Origin: Sinonovacula constricta
Lineage: Eukaryota > Mollusca > Bivalvia > Cardiida > Solecurtidae
Reading direction: 5' to 3'
Length of the DNA: 64,000 bases
Assembly: GCA_007844125.1 (NCBI GenBank)
Contig: CM017561.1
Span: 58,803,715-58,867,714, forward strand
This document shows, in pieces, positions 24,401-64,000 of this stretch. The notes below the pieces were generated by a model. That model searched no databases, was not told the origin of the DNA, and saw nothing but the letters and a program-made list of their open reading frames with translations. The stretch's first letter is position 1. Each line of letters begins with the position of its first letter. A program made the position numbers and the translations under genes.

Positions 24401-26490
24401 CTAGAGAGCATGGTGTCTTATGCTACTTATTCAATAGCTCTATACATTTATGTTCTAGAGAGCATGATGTCTTCTGCTACATATTCAATAGCTCTATACA
24501 TGGATGTTCTAGAGAGCATGATGTCTTATGCTACATATTCAAAAGCTCTATGCATGAATGTTCTAGAGAGCATGATGTTTTATGCTACTTATCAAATAGC
24601 TCTATACATGGATGTTCTAGAGAGCATGATGTCTTATGCTACATATTCAATAGCTCTATACATTGATGTTCTATGCTACTTATTCAATAGCTCTATACAT
24701 GGATGATCTAGAGAGCAGAATGTCTTATGCTATTTATTCAATAGCTCTATACATGAATGTTCTTGAGACCAGGATGTCTTATGCTATTTATTCAATAGCT
24801 CTATACACGGATGTTCTAGAGACCAGAATGTCTTATGCTACTTATTCAACAGCTCTGTACATGGATATTCTAGAGACCAGGATGGCTTATGCTACTTATC
24901 CAACAGCTCTGTACATGGATATTCTAGAGACCAGGATGTCTGACGCTACTTATTCAATAGCTCTATACATGAATATTCTAGAGAGCAGAATGTCTTATGC
25001 TACTTATTCAATAGCTCTATTCATGAATGTTCTAGAGAGCATGATGTCTTATGCTACATATCCAATAGCTCTTTACATGGATGTTCTAGAGACCAGAATG
25101 TCTTCTGCTACATATTCAATAGCGCTATACATGGATGTTCTAGAGAGCATGGTGTCTTATGCTACTTATTCAATAGCTCTATACATTTATGTTCTAGAGA
25201 GCACGATGTCTTCTGCTACATATTCAATAGCTCTATACATGGATGTTCTAGAGAGCATGATGTCTTATGCTACATATTCAAAAGCTCTATGCATGAATGT
25301 TCTAGAGAGAATGATGTTTTATGCTACTTATCAAATAGCTCTATACATGGATGTTCTAGAGAGCATGATGTCTTATGCTACATATTCAATAGCTCTATAC
25401 ATTGATGTTCTATGCTACTTATTCAATAGCTCTATACATGGATGATCTAGAGAGCAGAATGTCTTATGCTACTTATTCAATAGCTCTATACATGAATGTT
25501 CTTGAGACCAGGATGTCTTATGCTATTTATTCAATAGCTCTATACACGGATGTTCTAGAGACCAGAATGTCTTATGCTACTTATTCAACAGCTCTGTACA
25601 TGGATATTCTAGAGACCAGGATGGCTTATGCTACTTATCCAACAGCTCTGTACATGGATATTCTAGAGACCAGGATGTCTTACGCTACTTATTCAATAGC
25701 TCTATACATGGATGTTCTAGAGAGCAGAATGTCTTATGCTACTTATTCAATAGCTGTATATATGAATGTTCTAGAGAGCAGAATGTCTTATGCTACTTAT
25801 TCAATAGCTATATACATGAATGTTCTAGAGAGCAGAATGTCTTACGCTACTATTCAATAGCTATATAAATGGATGTTCTAGAGAGCAGAATGTCCTATTC
25901 TACTTATTCAATAGCTATATACATGGATGTTCTAGAGTGCAGAATGTCTTACGCTACATATTCAATTGCTCTATACATGGATGTTCTAGAGAGCAGAATG
26001 TCCTATGCTACTTATTCAATAGCTCTATACATGGATGATCTAGAGAGCAGAATGTCATACGTACTTATTCAATAGCTCTATACATGGATGTTCTAGAAAG
26101 CAGAATGTCCTATGCTACTTATTCAACAGCTATATACATGGATGATCTAGAGAGCAGAATGTCTGATGCTACATATGCAATAGCTATATACATGGATGTT
26201 CTAGAGAGCAGAATGTCCTATGTTACATATTCAATAGCTATATACATGGATGATCTAGAGAGCAGAATGTCTTATGCTAATATTCAATAGCTATATACAT
26301 GGATGATCTAGAGACCAGGATGTCTTATGCTACTTATTCAATAGCTATATACATGGATGTTCTAGAGACCAGGATGTCTTATGCTACATATTCAATAGCT
26401 ATATACGTGGATGTTCTAGAGAGCAGAATGTCTTCTGCTACTTATTGAGACCAGGATGTCTTCTGCTGCTTATCCAATAGCTCTGTACAT
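21405..26490 (+). repeat. 54-bp satellite array, about 94 copies, with higher-order units
   Basis: Monomer atgtcttatgctacttattc, aatagctctatacatgaatg, ttctagagagcaga in succession. Variant monomers (tttattc, gctactattc, ttctagagacca gg) are reused in blocks. A segment around 22480-23670 recurs at 23760-24950 (shift 1279 = 24x54-17) and another around 24200-24950 recurs at 24940-25690 (shift 739 = 14x54-17). The 17-bp deletion monomer (gatgttctatgctac) marks each higher-order unit. Two of the three forward frames are stop-free within the monomer, so long frames such as MSYATYSIALYMDVLESR repeats are automatic. Confidence 0.96.
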
Positions 26491-26894
26491 GGATAAGTAA
26501 ATGAAGCCATCACAATTATCGCAGATGTTAATAGTTTTCAATCAAAAGAACCTTGTATTATGAAGGTATTACAACAAAAACAAAGTAAGACGGGAATTCG
26601 TAACCACTTGACAAAGTCTTAATAAAATTGTTACCCTTGTGTAAACCGAGAGTTTCAATACCGCTTGCATTTACAAATCATCAAGGTAGAAGTCAACTAG
26701 AAAGGAAAATGTAGCAGGCATTGTTTTATGTAATAAATAACAACGTCATCCAAATACCAGTCGACATTAACTGTGTGGTATAAGAGAGCTCTGATATTAA
26801 TAAATGCCAATACGAGTTCGGTGTCCATTAAAGCCTACCATTCATTTTTATGTTATAAAACTGGTTAGGACACCATTTGTTAAATGTCAAACAT
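26491..26894. other. Intergenic, nothing recognised
   Basis: Unique sequence directly after the satellite array. Confidence 0.5.
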
Positions 26895-27250
26895 CCAAAT
26901 AAATTATTGTTACATGAAAACAACTGCGGAGTGTTGCTTATTGATGTCCTACATCCAAGTGAGATATGAAGAAAAATACTCCATATGTAATAACGAGCAT
27001 GTATTTTCTATCTGAAATACGCTGCACTGTTAGCTATTTTTAAACAAACTAAGAAACCCACGTGACTATTAATTTTTGAGATCACGTTTTATCATCATCC
27101 GGGTAATATTCTGTAACGTCTATATCAACAGACATCTCCATCTACATCGTGCTCATTATAGATTTGGGTTCTTTTACATTTACAGCGATATTTTCACGAT
27201 TAGTATTTATCTAGCAAATGAGGTAGTGTTCAAACTCGTCTTTTCAAGAA
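26895..27250 (-). mobile_element. MITE family M, decayed copy, inverted
   Basis: ttgatgtcctacatcc, tttctatctgaaatacgctg, agctatttttaaac and tcatcatccgggta match the reverse-oriented copies at 42647 and 32366. Terminal repeats are lost. Confidence 0.65.
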
Positions 27251-29436
27251 AAGTCGTTGATGCGAAGCATCAAAGAAGACGCAAAAAGTGGAAGAGGTAG
27301 AGTTTAAAGCAATAAGGAAGCAAGTAACGAAGACAATTGAAAAGTTATGGTTTTTATTTAAAGGTTTTCTGTATACTATAAATTTCGAGAAAAGTATGCA
27401 TAACTTAAATTCCTTAGACCATGGAATGGTTTAAAACGAAATAAAAAGCAAAACCCGACACCATTAAATATATATTCTAAGGTGTTACATATGTAGATGT
27501 TACATGTGTAGAAAAAAAGTTGAAAAAATTATTATAATTATCTATAAAACTAAAGGGTACAAGCAAAAATTGCACACGTGCAGCAGTTTCACTTTAAACA
27601 CAAATAAGTATTGTTCAGATAGTATTTTTGTCGAACGAAATTATTTTTTCTTTCTCAGTATATTTATTTAGTTTATAATGTTTATCATGTTTATAGTTTA
27701 TTTTCAAAGTTATTTTGAAATTTGCAGACACACAAAAATAAATATAAGTAAATAAAAATAGAACGCCGTTTACCGAATGAGGACCGGTATTTTATTTACC
27801 CGGTTTAGAAAGGCCACAAAACAAACTTTCCCCATGTGCGAATTTTAGTGAGAAGTCGATATCAAGGCGTCGCGCTCAAGCTCCAATAATGTTTCTGGAA
27901 ATGTCTTAGGGTGATGTCACAGCTTTGAGAAGGGATATTATTTTTTACGGTTATGTTTATACTATTTCAGCAGTAAAATGACCATATTATTATATATCTA
28001 TTATGGTGTTTGGTTTCTTTTGTTTCTTAAAACAGAAACCACTTAAGTTAAAAACAATAAACGTAATAACTGTGACAAAAATCACAATCTAAACCTTACT
28101 AACATCACTGGTTGAGTCTTAATTTTATATTACGTGACTGCACTAATCAGCACAGACTTATACAGAAATTTTTAATAGATAGATGTGTAAAATGTCTTTG
28201 TCATTCAAGTTTTGTTAGGATTTAAACTGTTTGGTTGTACTTTTTATGGTTACTATGTATTTAGTGCCTGCGCACTAACTACAGCAATGGTCTGACAATT
28301 CGTGATTGATTCTACAAGATTTAACCCAACGCATATTTTACTGTAGTTGAGCTTTTCCCATCAGTTTTGAATTTCCAGACACCCATATGGCCTCGTCAAA
28401 CGGTGCTAATGTAAAATGTACCAAAGATGAATTTACAGATAGATACCTAGTTCAAGTTGTTTCCGACTGAAAATTTATGTACTATGAATAACAGAGAGGT
28501 ACATTTTATATGGTTCTACATATGTCTACATTTAATGACCAGTAATAATGACTTATTTGCGCCCTCAAGCGCCTTCTTGGATTAATGCATACAAAATAAG
28601 TGAGCATATATACGAAACGATTTGAGTATGAATTAACATGGTAATGACCAGAAATGACCAACAAAAACAGGCATAGACCAACAATTTTGGATATTTTTTT
28701 AAGTATTAAAGGGTAAATTATCGTGTATTAAGAGTATGTTATGGATGGTTTAGATGATTATTTACTTTGATGCTCTGCGTCAACTTTTTCTTGTACTGTA
28801 TTTGGACAAGGCTCGCACATAACTCGAAAGCGATTATCAACTTTCCGATATACAAATAACAGCTCACTCGGAACACCTCGTCTTTTTTCACTTTTCCGAG
28901 AGTGTTCGGAAAGAGTCGAGATGTTGCTAACGGTATTTCGAAGATATAAATCCGCCCAGTAAGGGGCCGTTTCTAAATAGTTTTACCAAAAGTAACCCAA
29001 GATCATACATAAAAAAATCTCTTCTAAACACAAAATGTTTCAAAATATTATTGATCCAGCTACAGTTTATCTCCAGTTCATTGACAGCCGACCCCATCTG
29101 TTTATCACTGTTAATCTGTAAATCATAAAGTTTATTAAACTATCATGCAACATCATCGTGAGACGGGCCCCTAAAATCCGATTGTTTTATCTCCATACAG
29201 CGACAGCTCTATGGGAAGTAGCGAACTCTTTGCTGGACTTCGTGTAACGGTGGACATACATCTTTGAGGACCGTGATTGCCGCACTCTGCTGATTGGGCA
29301 GATTTCTACAACCATTCACAAAGTTGACACGTTTACAAGAAAGGTTTACATGAACGGAGTTAATAAAATAGTTTAAAAAAATCGTGCGTCATAGAATTCT
29401 ATTTAATTTTACTGGATTGTGTAAATTTAATTAACA
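27251..29436. other. Upstream region of SLC2A13
   Basis: Expected to contain the promoter and 5' UTR. The 28,800-29,436 part is less AT-rich. No TATA box or start site can be fixed from sequence alone. Confidence 0.45.
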
Positions 29437-63055
<33,619 letters not shown>

Positions 63056-63594
63056 GATGCGCGTTTTGTGACGTTGATGACATCATAGTTCTAACATGAC
63101 AACGTTATAAACAAGCATCATTCTTCCATTTATGTATACAGGGACAAATGAACACGTGCGTGAAAAGGATGGGATTTATTAAAGATCTTAAATTTCCTTT
63201 TACTTAAATGAAACTTATGCATAATTACATACAAATCTAGATTGACCCAGTTCTAGAATGTGTACGTTTTAATTCTTTCTTTTTTTCTTGCATAATATAT
63301 CTAGATCTTGATTATTTTTCAACTATTTCAGAACAAAATTCCAGTTTAACCAAAATCGTTAAAATATATGTTTCCAATGTTTACTATTCTTAAGTTAATC
63401 TTACAGGTAACAAGTGAGGCCTATTGATGCCATCTTTTTTTTCTAAATTACCATCCGTTCCGGATTTTTGTTTTTTTTTTGTTTCCACATCTTGGCAATA
63501 AGGCTTTCAATTTCTATTTTGGTTTATACCTGCGAAATTTAGCATTTCGTACCTTTAGATAGATCTTAGTTATTTTAATTGTATGTCAGTCTAG
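63056..63594. other. SLC2A13 3' UTR and flank
   Basis: AT-rich, with poly-T at 63432-63442 and 63470-63480. The extent of the UTR is unknown. Confidence 0.5.
63178..63183 (+). promoter_or_regulatory. Possible poly(A) signal of SLC2A13
   Basis: ATTAAA lies 123 nt after the stop codon. I saw no canonical AATAAA between the stop and the right edge, so this variant is the best candidate; the cleavage site is unknown. Confidence 0.35.
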
Positions 63595-63775
63595 TGGCTC
63601 ATAGCATAGGCTCAATTCCAAATTGGAGTGAGAACTTCCATGTAAGATGAGTCTTTAAACTGAACTGTGGCACACCGCTGGTTCGACCCACTTTGTCTAG
63701 GGTCTTGCTCCATGTTGAGTAGCTGGACAGTGACATGATTGTGTCGGTGCAATGTAACAAACGAGCCGAACAAAC
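63595..63775 (+). mobile_element. tRNA-derived SINE-like repeat (family D)
   Basis: B-box-like gctggttcgaccca and tail ttgtgtcggtgcaatgtaac, the same tail type as at 41160-41205. Confidence 0.6.
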
Positions 63776-63963
63776 TACAACCCTAGTATTTCTGGAAGAA
63801 CTGTGGATGCTAGGGATGCCACAGAAACAGATAAAAGTACTGGCAATCAGAACATTTCGGATAATTCACGAATCATCTCTCGGATGTATGCATGATCACC
63901 TCGGCAATTTCCCTAAACGCGACTCATTTTGTGACTGCTTTTGTGACAGACGTCAAAACAAAG

Positions 63964-64000
63964 ATGGCAGCTCGGATGACAACAGCTCACTACAGTATGA
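63964..64000 (+). CDS. Possible start of a further gene, cut by the window edge
   Basis: aaagatggcagctcgg looks like a YY1-type promoter/start context, and the frame MAARMTTAHYSM stays open to the last base. A CRE-like gacgtca sits just upstream (63949-63955). Twelve codons are far too few to identify it. Confidence 0.15.
   Translation, partial: MAARMTTAHYSM

Noticed and set aside
21408..26290. Long open frames (up to 260 residues of MSYATYSIALYMDVLESR repeats) as a repetitive protein
   Set aside because: The monomer is 54 bp and stop-free in two frames, so open frames arise automatically. They are broken by 1-bp and 17-bp changes without correction, and no signal peptide, splice sites or non-repeat coding ends are seen.

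Overview
This is a piece of animal nuclear DNA. It is AT-rich, has GT-AG introns, and is crowded with tRNA-derived SINEs, small inverted-repeat DNA transposons (MITEs), minisatellites and microsatellites. Protein similarity and repeat style suggest a marine invertebrate, most likely a mollusc and perhaps a bivalve; this is an inference, because no species marker is visible.

Only two host genes can be supported, and they point away from each other. On the minus strand, six coding exons between 13,917 and 6,058 encode the N-terminal half of a TruD-family tRNA/mRNA pseudouridine synthase (PUS7), up to and including the catalytic GTKDKRA motif. The rest of the gene is expected beyond the left edge. 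On the plus strand, nine exons from 29,437 to 63,055 join in frame (1,803 nt) into a complete 600-residue H+/myo-inositol cotransporter of the sugar-porter family (SLC2A13, HMIT). It keeps the GYDTG, PESPR, QQLxGIN, GPMPWT and PETK motifs and the long Cys-rich extracellular loop. Intron 1 of SLC2A13 is 23.7 kb; its other introns are 0.25 to 2.3 kb.

Layout. 1-6,057: SINEs, one MITE and a degenerate 60-bp tandem repeat, with no recognised exon. 6,058-13,924: PUS7, with a 32-bp minisatellite in intron 4 and a 14-bp minisatellite in intron 1. 13,925-29,436: the space between the genes, dominated at 20.3-26.5 kb by three abutting arrays: a CA microsatellite, a 33-bp minisatellite, and about 5 kb of a 54-bp satellite with higher-order duplications. 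29,437-63,055: SLC2A13. Its first intron holds several MITEs, a foldback element with a GA-rich core, two tandem RecQ-helicase-like fragments, a 42-bp minisatellite and a 1.1-kb tandem duplication joined by TA repeats. Intron 8 holds a hAT-like element and an inverted MITE pair. 63,056-64,000: the 3' UTR, a SINE, and possibly the start of another gene at the right edge.

The two genes have unrelated roles (RNA modification and inositol uptake) and nothing suggests they work together. What is unusual is the repeat biology: a roughly 490-bp TA-flanked MITE family with about a dozen copies, two of its insertion sites arranged as head-to-head inverted pairs inside SLC2A13 introns, and repeat copies that duplicate real splice-site sequences.
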